From positions 912,501 to 976,500 of the forward strand of contig WPIO01000115.1 in the NCBI GenBank assembly GCA_009760855.2: a stretch of 64,000 nt of DNA, read 5' to 3'. The translations under genes were made by a program, and so were the position numbers. Below, piece after piece: positions 45,515 to 57,548 of the stretch. Numbering within the stretch: position 1 is the first letter of the stretch; each line of letters opens with the position of its first letter. This DNA comes from Cristatella mucedo. Taxonomy: Eukaryota > Bryozoa > Phylactolaemata > Cristatellidae. The notes beneath the pieces are model-generated. The model was not told the DNA's origin and did no database searches. It worked only from the letters and a program-made list of their open reading frames with translations.

Positions 45515-46240
45515 TACTGTTTATGGGAAAACAAAGTGTGATTCAGAGTTTGGGATGGTTATCGCTAAAAACCCGCTCTGCCAGCACATCTCCTTTTGAA
45601 TCTGCACGAAATCCAAGTGTCATGTTACAAAGTGACCTTTCGTAAGACAACCACATCAGCTTCTCAGTTTCAGTTAAGTTTGCCTACTTTCAGCTACATA
45701 ACATTGCTAAAAGGTGGGCTTTTCTAGACAGGAATACCACACCTAAATTGGTCTGTACATTTGTGACATCCCGTCTCGACTTCTGTAACTCACTTCTTGC
45801 TGGTCTACTGGCATGTGCAAACAGGCGCTTACAGCTGGTGCAAAACTCTGCAGCTAGGCTTGACTGTCGTGAGCATCGCAGTTGCCACATCATACCTTTT
45901 CTCGCAGACCTGAACTGGCTCCCGGTCAAGCAGTTCAATGAATTCAAGGTTCTGTAACTTACTTGTAGGTCCCTTCATTTTGTGGCTCCAGCCAACGCAT
46001 CAGAGCAACTGCTCTATCAAGCTAAGCGTCGTACCACCTGCTTTTCTGAATCTGACCATTTACCAACACGCCCTACGAACCTCAAATCCTTTGGAGACCG
46101 TGCCTATAGCTCTTATGCTCCCAAAGTCGAGAGTTCACTTCCGACTGGCGTCACGGTATCACCTGACCTGGCGATATTTAAAAAGAAGCTAAAAAAACGC
46201 ATTTATGTACCACAGCATTCGGCGGGTCCATGTGATTAAT
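45515..46240 (+). mobile_element. LINE family A C-terminal domain, old copy
   Basis: It begins at TTTATGGGAAAACAAAGTG (cf. VMGKPSVIQ) and runs to the end of the ORF (ends with QHSAGPCD near 46239). Several frameshifts. The 3' UTR is lost. Confidence 0.85.
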
Positions 46241-46369
46241 CTCGTGTATGGCTGTGCGTCATCGCCTAGTCTCGGGTATGAGGACAAGTGAGAGAATTAC
46301 CAATATTGCCTGGCGGTCCGCCAGCTACTTAGTGCCCCGGTAAGGCCTGGCTACCAGAAGACCCATCAG
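46241..46369. other. No feature recognised
   Basis: Short unassigned spacer between the LINE and repeat D. Confidence 0.4.
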
Positions 46370-46985
46370 GTTCGTCACGAATTAATTAGGTTATAACTCG
46401 TCGTTTAAATCGATGTGAATCATGTGATTATTCTGGTGACCTTGATTGATGACTCCGGGACTCTTTATACCAGCATATCGGCTATGGCTTTCTGAGTAGC
46501 TTTCAATGTTCCGCAGGGACTAGCCAGAATGTAATTTTTTTTAAATTACAGTTACTTTACTAACTTGATTTGCATGCAAGGGTCTGTGCATATCACCCTA
46601 AACCATGTATGCTTGACATTGAGCCTGCAACTGCTACCTATTCTACCGTGTTTCCTTTGCAGAAAATATAAAGTGCCTAGAAAGAGACTGAGTTCTGAGT
46701 TGAAAGTTGCTTCGACGTATCGATACATGAGAAGCACTATGATCATGATGGCAGTCGTCTGGTGCACTCCATTCCTAGCTTATTCGTCGCTTTTTAATTG
46801 CTTACGGAACAGTGACTTAGGAAACTCCTGCGAGCTTTTGTTTTTCTGAGAGCACATATCTTTACACAGATCCAAGCCCGCTTTCATAAAACATATTTCT
46901 GAAAAAGTCAGCAGCCCTTATTGCTCCATTTAGATATTTCAAGCATAAATTGGGTCACGTACCAAGATTCAATCCTGGTTGTTGG
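46370..46985 (+). repeat. Dispersed repeat D, copy 3
   Basis: It lacks the proximal open block. It starts near the TTTAAATCGATG word, then the TGACTCCGGGACTC and TTTCTGAGTAGCTTT stretch, the embedded LINE A-like 3' UTR at about 46560-46700, and the distal block GGTGCACTCCATTCCTAGC to about 46985, collinear with copies 1 and 2. Confidence 0.75.
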
Positions 46986-48160
46986 ACAATTTCTCGAAAT
47001 CAAATGACGATAAAATGTAACTGCTCCTCGTATTAAACACAAAGCGCAGTTGTGTGACCATCATCGCATACTCAAAATGTATGTGTCATTTTCAACACCT
47101 GTCTAAATTGTAAAGCTTCATTCAGAAGACTGCTTTTACAGCGAGCCATCGCGTCCAATCCATAGGTATAATAAGGAGCTGTCTTCCCTTATGGCTTGCA
47201 AACCAGTCAGCTGATTTTTTATTTCTTTGTAGGCTAAATTTGTGCAATTACGTTTTGGCTAGACTTCCAAAAAATAATAAGCCACTGCAAATGACTATTA
47301 ATATGGCTGCAAGACTAGTTTTCAAGTCCAAGAGGTTTGACCACGTGTGTCCTCTGCTAAAAGAGCCGCTATAAATGAATGTATAGATATGTAACTCATT
47401 TTTATAGCGCCCTAATAGAACTTAATGTCTATTCAGGTACTTCACGTATGCCTCGGCCCTCGAGCCCACGACCTCAGTCCGATTTTCTTGGGGCGAGCAT
47501 ATTACTATAGCCACCATTCGAATAAGGGATACAGAGAAAACTTCTTACGCTGACCCACTTGCCCCGCAAAGACTTAGCTCCCCATACCTAGCTGAACAGT
47601 TGCACCAGTTTCAGTCTCATTGTACCCTCCAGTCCTGCATTTTTGATGTAATAGATATTCCATGCCATTACTTAAAGGCCTTAGGCGACAGAAGCTTTTG
47701 CTCTGCAGGTCCTAGACTTTAAACTGCTCTCCTGCTAGCGACTTTGGCTCATTCTTTCCTGTGGTCCCGAGCAGCTACTTCAATGCTACCCACTCCTCAA
47801 CTGCTCTCCCGACTCTGCAATGCTTCCTACTTTATCTTTTTTTTGCGGTAGATGAAGTCTGTTGACAATCAAATACGTACCAAATTCCGCTTAGGCTGCT
47901 ATTGATCTACATAAATCTCTTCTTTTTAACTTCCACATAGTCTTTGAGGCTTTGTGGAGTTACAAATGGAGATACGTTGCATTACATCACATGATATTAC
48001 ATTGCATTACACCACATTCTTCTCAGCTTTCCTTGGCAGCTACCTTTGAATCTTTTATGATACACCAACTTATTTAACTGCTCTCTTTTTGTAAACGGTG
48101 CCTGTCCCTTCTCTTTGTGCGTGGGATTAAGTCCGTTGGTTAATCGATAGTTTTTAAAGA
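46985..48160 (+). mobile_element. LINE family B copy, end of RT to tail, with a nested SINE
   Basis: TTTCTCGAAATCAAATGACG (the FLK.ND codons after the YADD box) near 47010 is followed by the C-terminal domain and the B 3' UTR with CTTTGAGGCTTTGTGG and a tail ATTACATCACATGATATTAC near 47980-48010. A second B-like 3' UTR piece follows at 48010-48160. The SINE at 47385-47525 splits the C-terminal domain. Confidence 0.75.
47385..47525 (-). repeat. tRNA-derived SINE, copy 2, nested in LINE B
   Basis: It matches 45068-45225 on the minus strand: CTCGAGCCCACGACCTCAG (plus-strand reading of the B box) and TTTATAGCGCCCTAATAGA at its 3' end. The flanking sequence is LINE B on both sides. Confidence 0.75.
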
Positions 48161-48376
48161 CTTCTTAATCTGTAACCTGATTTTTGGTATTAGTGGAACG
48201 GCAGGTGATATAAGGACTTAGTTACGCTGGTAAAGTATGTCTCGAGGTTTTTAAAGGTATATTATAGTCATCTTTTGCTTGTTTGCATGTAGCTGGGGAT
48301 TTTTCAAAGCCATTATGTGCACCTACTTTAAGTCATATTAGTTAAATATTCTCCAATTTTTAACATACACACACAC

Positions 48377-48431
<55 letters not shown>

Positions 48432-48599
48432 CATATGTATATATATATATATATATATACATACATATACATATATTTATATATACATCTATTGGCTTAA
48501 ACCCATACAGAAACTTGAATTCGACTAAGGTGCTTTACCTTTCTCTATATAGCACTGGCCCACAACCATGGTTATCAAATGAATTAACTTGCCATAGTT
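48161..48599. repeat. AT-rich spacer with (TA)n/(TACA)n microsatellite
   Basis: The simple repeat covers about 48367-48490, mostly TATATA with ATACATATAT variants. The sequence on either side shows nothing. Confidence 0.9.
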
Positions 48600-48699
48600 T
48601 TATACTAAAATCTCAGTGACTTCAGCTATTCAGATTGACGAACTTTAGACGCGAGAGTACTGCTAATAAGGATGGATCATTTGAAATTATTGTGCACTT

Positions 48700-49335
48700 G
48701 ATATCGTTATCTTACCTTGTAATGTACTTCGTTTTGCATACTCAGCTGGTATCCGAAATCCTTCCTTAAGGCCGAGAAATATTTTAGCGGTCGCACCGCT
48801 CGTCAGTTTTTACGGAAGAGCTTGGATGGCGGCCGGCTGAGTAAAGGCTATAGAGCTGAGGTTTTAATCTGGCCTAAGGGGTCGTTCTCGGCTTGTCTCT
48901 TTAATAGTTAGCTGAGCTGCTCCACCAGTTTCAGCCTCCTCTTACACTCGGACCCTGTGGGCGATGTATAAGATGGTCAATTCCTCCGCTTATAGACCAT
49001 TGACATAAAACATTTCGATCAGCTGATATTATACTGTGGCACACAATTCCACTATTTTTGTGCTACAGCAACTACTAAACTGCTGCAGACTATAACTCAT
49101 TCTTTCTAGCAGTCCGGAACTGCTACTTCCATGCTACTCATTATTTCATCTGCTCTCCTGACTCTACTATGCTTTCCTCTTTCCATTTGTCGTGTGAGAT
49201 GACGTATTTCGGCTTATGAATGCCTACGGAAAGTCGCTTAGGCTGAGAGCGAGCGACAAAACTCTCCTGTGGAACAACCACATAGTTGTCGTCGCTTTGT
49301 GGAGTTACATGCAGATATACAGCATTGCTTGTCGA
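48700..49335 (+). mobile_element. LINE family B 3' part
   Basis: 48715-48790 aligns with 54545-54630. From 48905 the B C-terminal words (GCTGAGCTGCTCCACCAGTT) and 3' UTR (AAGTCGCTTAGGCTGAGAG; CGTCGCTTTGTGGAGTTACA) run to about 49335. Badly decayed. Confidence 0.7.
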
Positions 49336-49529
49336 ACATCCTCACTCCATTGGCATGCTGTCTTTCTCTATCATTTGCTTCCATCCATCAAGTCGTTCTC
49401 GAACAAATTAAAAAGATGTATTTAACCAGTCCTTAGGTAATACACACTAGAAGCATCAAGATCGTTTCAATCCACGGTTGCTTTTTGCAATAATCCAGTA
49501 TCCAATGGGTATCAGCTGAAGGTGAGTTC
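49336..49529. other. No feature recognised
   Basis: Short spacer. Confidence 0.4.
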
Positions 49530-49870
49530 GTCAGGCAGAGGTGCCAGCAATTTGTGTGTCCCTTACTCTAGGCAGCATGCTGAAAGACAGCAAAGCCAAA
49601 ACTGGAGGGATGTGATATTTCATGCTTGCCATTTGGATCAACCAAGCTGCTGTGGATTTTTTACCACCCAAAAACTAGTAAGATCACATCAAAGATTTTT
49701 CCATTTAGGGAACTCATTAATCTAGACCGTATTTTAATTAATCTAAATAAATTGATTCAGTCTTCCAGAAACACTAGGCATTTTCAAGACCTAGAAACTT
49801 AAAAATTGGCTTAAAAGATCGACGTCCCATCGTTTACTTGGAAACCTGTATATCTTGCATATATCTAAAT
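49530..49870 (+). repeat. Repeat F, copy 1
   Basis: It aligns with 61190-61490: GATCAACCAAGCTGCTGTGG, GGCATTTTCAAGACCTAGAA and CCTGTATATCTTGCA are shared in order with substitutions. The family is not recognised. Confidence 0.6.
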
Positions 49871-50009
49871 CTTTTCCTTAAGCATGATAATTTGTAAGAG
49901 ACAGCATGGCAAAAAGAACATAAACACCATGAAACCGGCACAGTTAATACATTTTCGGATATATCCCAAGTTTCGCGCTTTAAAGAAACGAATGCTACAA
50001 TACAAATAT

Positions 50010-50150
50010 AATTCATTTTTATTTCACTGTAAGACGACGAAGTGTCTAACCAGCCGGTTCAAGCATGCCCCAGGACTCAACCTCATGACCCAGGTCCGAC
50101 CTTGGTCGACTAGAGTGACTGCGCGACTGGTGCAGTAATATTAATAATAA
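50010..50150 (-). repeat. tRNA-derived SINE, diverged copy
   Basis: On the minus strand: GTCGCGCAGTCACTCTAGTC, then GAGGTTGAGTCCTGGGGC (B box), and a 3' end AAAAATGAATTATATTTG. Shorter hairpin region than copies 1 and 2. Confidence 0.55.
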
Positions 50151-50334
50151 AATAAAGTGTGTGTAAAACGTGTGAGATCACTCAAATTATCGCCTCCTAA
50201 CCTCGAGCGCTTTAACGTGCATTTACGTTCATTGCATAATACTTCCGAAAACCGATGTTCTTGCAAACATCGTATACGTAAACGATACAGCTAAGACCGG
50301 TTTAAAGTTATCCTGATTTTTATTTTGACCCTAG
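50151..50334. other. No feature recognised
   Basis: AT-rich spacer before the LINE 5' region. Confidence 0.4.
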
Positions 50335-50604
50335 TGCATAAGAAGTTACGTGCCTCTGGACATCTAACCACTTATTGCTTCGGGCTGCTGGGACTCCCAC
50401 ACCACAGCTGCCTTAGCTACGCCGGCGGTTAGTAGCCTGCTTGTTCGTTATGATCGTCAGCAGCTGCTATCGCTTTGTCATCATAGATCAAATGTATTCC
50501 TGGATATTAATCTTGTCGCTAAGATTCATGAACTATGCATTAACAAAAAAAAAGCAACCTGCAGCCGCCGCAGCGGCCGGAACAGCCAGCTAAGAAGCCG
50601 CTCG

Positions 50605-50970
50605 TTGGGCAGGAACTGCAAGCTGAGTAGCCGCTCGTTTAGTATTCCTAGCATTGTATCGAACCGCTCAGCAAGCTCCTCCTCATGCATCACTGTAAAT
50701 CTCTCTAAATTAGTAGTCGTTAGGCCTGTTATAATTCCATCGGCCGGACATAAGGCTTGCCTTTGGAATCCTCACTCAATGTGCGAAAAACCTCAGGTAA
50801 TAAGCGACCTTATTTCTGAAAATGGTATCGACCTGCTCGCCCTAACTAAAACTTGGCTGAAATCGATAAACTGCCCGACAACTAAAGACGCTACTCCATC
50901 CGGTTTCTCGTTCTTTCACACCCCAAGATCAATCAAAACTGGTGGTGGAGTTGCTATAATCGTGAGCTAA
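50605..50970 (+). pseudogene. LINE A endonuclease, N-terminal remnant
   Basis: A 121-codon frame. The first half is a Ser-rich lead (SNRSASSSS). The second half is the start of an APE-type endonuclease, which nicks the target: an N-box (NPHSMCEKPQVI, cf. NVRS...K), then ENGIDLLALTKTWL (the catalytic Glu of TETWL is Lys here), then PSGFSFFHTPR and GGGVAIIVS at the point of truncation. Only the first third of the domain is present, and the Glu to Lys change would kill it anyway. Confidence 0.85.
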
Positions 50971-51139
50971 AATGTCTTTAGACTTGTTTAGTTTCCCCGT
51001 TGTTGTTGGTGCATGCTTTATTGTAAAGAGTATTAACCTGACTCGTCTTACCCTGGCTCGGCAGCTTGATCAGCAGCAGCTTGGCTGGAGTACTGCTGGG
51101 TTTGGCAGGAATTAGCCTCTGACCCCTGGAACCTGGTTA

Positions 51140-52320
51140 CAAACGACCTACTTAAGAAATCAGACACGGGTAGAGTGTCTCTGCTTGTTTTGATCGATCT
51201 TTCGGCCGCTTTTGATAATATCGAACACACAGTTCTTTGGTAGCCCCTCTCATCTCGCCTGGGCATCACTGGCTCTGCTCTGCAGTGGTTCAGGTCCTAT
51301 CTCTGTGGCAGACTCCTGAGTATTGACATGAATGGACAGATATCATCTGAAGTACCTGTGAAATTTGGAGTACCTCAGGGCTCCGTGCTAGGTCCGGTTC
51401 TTTTCATGGTTTATACTCTCCCTCTTGCTGATGTGATTGCCAAGCACAATCTAGGCTTTCCCGTATATGCCGATGACACTCAGTTGTACGTTTGCTTAGA
51501 TCCCTCCCAGCATTCGAGCACCTCAAATTCTCTCAACTGATAAGCTGCATGTATTGATGTCATCTGCACATGGATGGCAGCCAATTTTCAAAAACTAAAC
51601 GATGATAAAAAAAACTTACTAGTTATGGGCAAACCCAGTGTGATTCAGAGATTGGAAAGGCCGAGTCTCAAATAGGCTCTGCCAGTATATCTCTAGTGGA
51701 ATCAGCTCGAAATGTAGGTCTCATATTCCAAAGCGACCTCGCGTTGGACGACCATATCAGCTTCACAGTCGAATCAGCCTATTTTCAGCTTCATAACATT
51801 GCTAAAATTCTGGTTGTTTAGATAGGAATACCACACCTAAGATGGTCCGTGCATTTGTGACATCCCGCCTCGACTTTAGCAATTCACTGCTTACTGGCCT
51901 ACCAGCATGTGCGATCAGGCGATTGCAGCTGGTGCAAAACTGTGAAGGTAGGCTTGTCTGTCGTGAGCGTCGTGGTTGCCACATTACTCTACTTGTCGCA
52001 GTCTTGCACTGGCTACCGGTCAAGCAAGGGATTGACTTCAAGGTTTTGTTGCTCACTTTTAGGTCCTTTCGTTCTATAGCTCTAGCTTATCTCTTAGATT
52101 GACTACCCCATCAGGCCAAGCATCGTACCACCTGCCTTTCGGATTCCAACAGTGAACAAATTCCTTGTACACTCTTAAATTCTCAGGAGACCGGGCGTTA
52201 AGTTCGTATGCTCCCAAAGCCAGGAACTCCCTCCCGACCTGCATCACGACATCCCATGACCTGACCAATTTTAAACGGAACTTAAAAACACACCTATATA
52301 GGACAGTATTTAGTTGGTCC
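51140..52320 (+). pseudogene. LINE A reverse transcriptase and C-terminal remnant
   Basis: The RT block includes motif A IDLSAAFDN (near 51195), motif B FGVPQGSVLGP (frame 51328-51540), and an intact VYADDTQ near 51465. Stops at 51241 and 51538 and later frameshifts break it. The C-terminal domain continues in frame 51842-52102. Inactive. Confidence 0.85.
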
Positions 52321-52759
52321 CTGTGACTGGTCCTTCATGTGCTTACTCGCACTAACACTGTGTATGCTGCCACTAACAACATTTGCATGCTGACCCTTTG
52401 CATGTCACCCTAACCGTGTTTATTATTTTGTTTGTTTTTCAAGCATGATTTTGCTTACCATTCAATTGCATTTCACTTTGCAGCAAATGTAAACCGCCTA
52501 GAAAGAGATTAAGTTCTTTGAGGGTGCTTTATTAAGTACAATAATAATGTTAATGTTATTACTCGAGGTAAAATTGTGAAAGATTTTAAGGCTCTTACTA
52601 ACATCAAGCTAAAAGTGGAATGCAGTGTTTCTACATTTCATTTCTGAAATGCACATTCACTTGGAAAAAAAGTAAACGGAAGGGTAATATTTAGTTATGG
52701 CGTATCAATGGTGCCCTGAGTTCTCGTATTCAGTTATGGATTGCTTAGAATGGTATAAC

Positions 52760-53145
52760 ACATCTAAATTTCAGAATGCATTCGTAAAACCACGTCGTGG
52801 CCACTGCAATTGAATGATCACTGGTGGTCCTTCCTGTCATATCCATGTGCTTCCAGCGGGTAAAAAACTGTGTAGCTAGACTAGCCAGCCGTGAGCTTTT
52901 CAGCTTTTACAGCACAGTGCACCACTCCTTGCTGACATGCAGTGGCTCACAGTCAGTCAACCCATTAACTTGGAAGTTTGGTCGCTTACTTATAGGTCCC
53001 TTTGCTCTTTGGCTCTAGCCTATCTCTCTTATCAGGCCAACTGATAGTCCAAGCATATCTCTTTTCAGAATATAATCTTGTACTAATTTTAAATCCTTCA
53101 GAGACCGGTCATGAACTTCCTGCTCTCACAGAGCCTGGAACTAGG
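52760..53145 (+). mobile_element. Old LINE C-terminal fragment
   Basis: Diffuse match to the C-terminal domain: GTGTAGCTAGACTAGCCAGC, GCAGTGGCTCACAGTCAGTC and CTCACAGAGCCTGGAAC in the expected order, with many indels. Confidence 0.65.
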
Positions 53146-54499
53146 CCGTCGGCTGAGAGTATGTTGTGAAATAAAAAACAACACGAGACGATCTAACAGC
53201 CGCTTCCGTAAAGTGCTTGCAAAGGTGCCTAAACCATTCTAAATAGCCCACGACGAACTATGACTTTCTGCATCAAGTTGTGGCTGGCATGCTTAAAATG
53301 CACTAGAGTGCATAACGCACTTAAATGCTCTACCTCTGCATTTCACTAGTAGTGCCCTTAAGACTGGCTTTCGTACAGTAATAGTAACAGGAATCGCACG
53401 GTTTTATTTTACGATCGGGTCAAATGATTTGGTGAAGCACGAGGATCCTGTAGAAAAAATAGCTCTATGTAGTCATAAGCAATAGCTATAACGTTAGTAA
53501 GGAAATAATAAGAGAATAGCCATTTACATAACAGATAAAAACTCACTGACCACATGCCCCACTTCTCTGCAACGACCTTTAGCCTCCCATACGTACCAAA
53601 TTCAGGACGACCCCTAAGCGGGCGGATGACTTGCATCCATACTTACTATGCCGAGGTCGCCAGGTTGGCCAATATTTTATGAGATTGGTTCCATTTACAA
53701 TACTCGAAACCCAAACGAATGATGTCACCTTTTTTAAGAGTTTTATATGATGTATGCTCTGTGAAAAGATCCCTAGTAATATTTTATATCTAGACTACAG
53801 AGATTGTGGATAAAATAGATGTCACCCGCAATTTGAAAATTTAATTAGGCCATGAGTACTGGCAGCTAATTGCAGCAGTAGAATCTTACGTACGATTGCA
53901 AAACTATTTGGGTCTTTTTCTAAGTAATTATTGTATCACTTATAGATTTTAGACGTCTTAATCTAGCAATGCTATGGTGAAATAAACGCAGTAGGCCGTA
54001 CTCTGGCAGATTTAGGCTGCGATTTTACAATCCTCATCAAATCAAAGTATTCAGAAAATAAATTAAATCACGAGCGGAAGATTTGGGGACATCTAGCTGA
54101 CGAATAAATCGACAGCGGTTATGGCTCGCCTGCAGAAGTTTGAAAAAACCTTTGTAACATGAAGATTTGGCAGATACCTGAAAATGTACGCACTATATTA
54201 GCATTGTATGCAGAATTATACGTTATTTGTTTTAATATTTTCGGCAGAGAATTTTGCCAATTTTTTAAGGACGGCTCAGAGAACCTTTTCCACTCAAATC
54301 CATTAGATTCCTCTTATTCTTGAGGGTCCATATCTATTCGTAGGTGGACAAGTGGCAGTATAGCATTAGGAATTATGCTGTCCCGATTACCAGCTTTGGT
54401 TTTTCACGTGAATATTTGGCAGTTGAAAGCTTTGGAAATTTACTGTAATCTCATTAGGCATAGCTATGCAGAAGAACCCAGGTTTGAATGGAGAGTATG
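53146..54499. other. No gene recognised
   Basis: About 1.35 kb of AT-rich sequence without motifs. A 75-codon minus frame at 53409-53636 contains a hydrophobic stretch but no context. Confidence 0.4.
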
Positions 54500-55185
54500 G
54501 TTTATTACGCTGGAGAGTTATCAAATGATTAGGTGATTGATGTTGCTGCGTTAGCTCGTAATGTGCTTCTTTGTTCTTACTGAGCTACCATCCGTCCTGC
54601 TTCTCTCAGGCCGAGATAAATTTTGAGGTCTGGATATGTGACTTTTTTGCTGGAAGATGTTCGATGGCTGCCTTTTGAACAACGGCTACTAAGCAAAAGT
54701 TGTGTAATGCTGGTGCAAAGGTCCACCACCACTTTGGTCCTCAATACCCAGCTGAGGTTCTCTACTGGTGTCAGGTTCCTCGTACAGTCAGATGCTCTGT
54801 GGACAAGTTAGACACATTAGCTATCCAATTCATCAGCTTAAAGACGGTTGGTAAAAGATGCTTTAGCTGAGCAAGGCCTAGGCTATGGCAGTGTCTTCCA
54901 CTAAGGTCATAGGACGAGAATTACGCTGCTTCTGTCGGCTATGAGGAATTCTTTGCAGCCGCCCCGAGCTGCCACTGCACTGCTTCTCAGTACCTAGATT
55001 AACATCCTGACTTGGCTTAGCACACTTTCTTTCATTAGAGGTGAAGTTGCCTGTTTGCTGCAGAACGGTTACCAAAAGGTGCTTACTCTTTATGTAAGCT
55101 ATACATACTTCTCCTGCGATGCACCTGAGAAGTCTTTGTGGCTTTGTCTTGTAAATGAAAGAGATACACTATGCTACATTAAATC
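54500..55185 (+). mobile_element. LINE family B 3' part
   Basis: The C-terminal words (GGAAGATGTTCGATGGCTGC; CCCAGCTGAGGTTCTCTAC) and the 3' UTR (GGTTACCAAAAGGTGCTTAC; GTCTTTGTGGCTTTG) end in CACTATGCTACATTA. Confidence 0.75.
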
Positions 55186-55539
55186 TCATAGCATTGGTAA
55201 AAAGCTTCTTTTAATAGCCTTTAATACAGGTCAAAACCTGTGTTAACCAGCTTAATTTAATTTAATACCAATTTGATCAGAAATACTAAAAATTTGTCCA
55301 GGCGTCTAGAACAGTGCACCTTGCGGTCTTATGTGCCCAATCTTTTCGTTGGGTGGCATGAGATCTATTGCCGACGGAAGCTAATGGAAAGCGGCTCAAT
55401 CTTTAAGTGAATTATCTCAAGCTTTTCCGTCTAAGTACCCCTTGATCCACACTGTGGCCTTGTAAAGATACAGCTAGGAAGAAATTACCTAACACGGTTA
55501 TAAGACCTTATAATAGGAACTCATTATAAATTATAATAA
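55186..55539. other. No feature recognised
   Basis: AT-rich spacer. Confidence 0.4.
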
Positions 55540-56340
55540 TCAATACACCTTGAATGCAGCCTTAGGAAAATAGTTTCTTTGTAGGTATATTATCAGTGCT
55601 GTAATCTAACCACGATCGAAAAGTTTGTGGTAGTTTATGGAAATGGGCGTATGGCCTACAAAGATAACATGATACGATTTTAGTTATGCCATGGCTAATT
55701 GTTATTATGGCTAATGGTAACTGGCATGACGTCGGTGCATCTAAACACATCAGACATTAATCACAGAGCCCCTGAAATAGCTCTAAGTGCCTAGTGATTT
55801 GAAACTTCATTTACTGTCTCCCAGTCAAGATGCTGCTTGAAGTCTGTCGGGAGTGGTTTCTGGGCTTTCAGGACATGTGAACTAAAAGTGCCGTATCCAC
55901 AACATTTTAGCTTAATTCGAGGAATGCTTCACCATTTAAAAGTATAACGAGGGTGCTATAATGCCTAGACGGATGGGTGAGTAGTTCTGATGGATCGGCT
56001 ACGCGAGGGCAGGAGGATGACAGAGCACAAAGGTGACTGACGGAACCTTAAAGTCATTAAGCCGTAACTTAACTGCAATTGAATTACCTTCATGTTTACA
56101 TTATTTTAAAAGGCAGTGCAGATAGGCTATAAGTGGTTCAATGTTGCAAATGTGATTCTCGTGACAGACGCGCTAAGCTGTGCTGTTTTCCTCGAATGGT
56201 AAGCGTCAGGTCGCAAATGCGCACAGGCACACTTGCATTGCAAGTAGCAAGTTTTTGAAGTCAGTATGGGATGTCAAAAATGTATGTACCGCGTCCCATG
56301 TAGTATCCGTCTCCAAGCTAGGCTAAAACTGAGCTACGCG
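55540..56340 (-). mobile_element. LINE family A-like copy, very decayed
   Basis: On the plus strand the order is 3' UTR remnant (55560-55650), then GGGAGTGGTTTCTGGGCTTT near 55848, AGTGCCGTATCCACAACATT, and AGTTTTTGAAGTCAGTATGG near 56248, the antisense of the C-terminal domain. About two thirds of bases match by eye. Confidence 0.65.
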
Positions 56341-56834
56341 ATTTGGCTAATAGGTTTTCCGTGAAAACTCCGCACTCAATATTTTAATTTTGAATGCTTA
56401 AAGCAAAAGATACGTTTTCTTTTTATTGCCTGATATTTGAGTTGTGTACTTAATGTCCGAGAAACAAGTCTTAGTTATGTTATCCTTACAAACTTTAAGC
56501 TCAAGTTCTCCCGACCTGCACGTTCGGCATCAGTTCCGTTTGTAATAGCGTTTTCCCAGAAACAGATTCAAAGCCACTTTGATGTACGATCCAGAATAAG
56601 TTTTCGCGCTTTTATCGCGTGCTGCGCGACAGATGAAACTCTCTGAAACAAATATATTGATGTCGTAGAGATGTATCTGTTGTTATGGACAGATGGTGAA
56701 TGCTGAATTTGAGGAAAGACAACTAGAGTATGAATCCTCTGTACCTCACCTTAACCGATCGTAATCACGTTGCTAGTGTTTGGCTCATGCAACGCAGCTC
56801 AGTCGCCCCAACAGTGGTCGTACTAGCATATAAA
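56341..56834. other. No gene recognised
   Basis: A 69-codon frame at 56437-56646 has no motif. Confidence 0.4.
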
Positions 56835-57215
56835 TTCGGTCACTAAAGGCTTACATTCCTTTGGAGTGGGCGGCTTTAGTTCGTACGCTCCCAAAGTATG
56901 GAACTTCACCCCCGGCTTGCGTCACGACCTTAACTTATTTGTCCAAATTTTAAAAGCCGTTAAAAATGCGTATATTTATGACAGTAATAAGAGAGTTTTT
57001 GCCTGCTGATACTGTGCACACTTCTACCAACCAAACTTGCATGCCAACCATACGGGAGTGACGTTTAACTATGTTATTCTTGTTGGTGGTCGAGCGTAAC
57101 ATAACGAACTATTCGAACGTGCTTTTTTGATCGAATGTAGAGTGCTTTGAAAGATATTGAGTTTTCTTAGAGCACTCTTTCAAGTGCAATCTTATTAATA
57201 TTATTATTCATAAAC
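56835..57215 (+). mobile_element. LINE family A 3' part
   Basis: It begins near CTTTGGAGTGGGCGGC (end of the C-terminal domain) and carries AGTTCGTACGCTCCCAAAG, then the 3' UTR and an ATTAATATTATTAT tail. Confidence 0.8.
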
Positions 57216-57492
57216 ACCTTAACCCATGAGCCAAAACGAGCTTGAGTTGTCGTAGCCAAAATAGCAATTGCTTGCACCTCGCCTCAACCAGAAGTAGTTT
57301 AACAAAGAATGTAGTGGATAGGGTCCAGCTTAAGACCCGCTGCCAGTATCTCCGCCTTATTAGCTCAGGATTTCTGAGCTAAGACGTGAAAATCAATACA
57401 CGGTTCCAGCTGGCCCTTCGTTTTCCAGTCTCGCACTGGGCTGCATCCGCTGAGTCAGCTGCGCCACCAGGTGGCAGCACAGAAGGGTGGGC
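57216..57492. other. No gene recognised
   Basis: Upstream flank of the ubiquitin-like start. It contains GCGCCACCAGGTGGCAGCAC near 57464, a palindromic E-box or CTCF-like word, without further support. Confidence 0.35.
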
Positions 57493-57500
57493 ATAAATAG
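57493..57500 (+). promoter_or_regulatory. TATA-like box
   Basis: ATAAATAG lies about 50 bases before an ATG with context AAGG. Spacing allows a start site near 57525. Seen by motif only. Confidence 0.3.
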
Positions 57501-57548
57501 GACGGTCTTCTGTGAAGACTACCGCAGTCTATCTTCTTTGTTTCAAGG

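Larger units (their letters stand above)
50335..52555 (+). mobile_element. LINE family A, 5' region and endonuclease joined to RT, middle lost
   Basis: The 5' part (50335-50970) has the words YDRQQLLSL and FLDINLVAKIHEL, then an endonuclease start. A 155-base segment (50975-51130) without LINE similarity replaces the rest of the endonuclease and the linker. The RT then resumes with NDLLKKSDTGRVSLLVLID near 51140 and goes on to the tail at about 52540. Confidence 0.85.

Noticed and set aside
50535-50560. Run of A followed by GCAACCTGCAGCCGCC as a possible poly(A) retrocopy end
   Set aside because: It lies within the LINE A 5' region between recognisable coding words, so it is part of that element.
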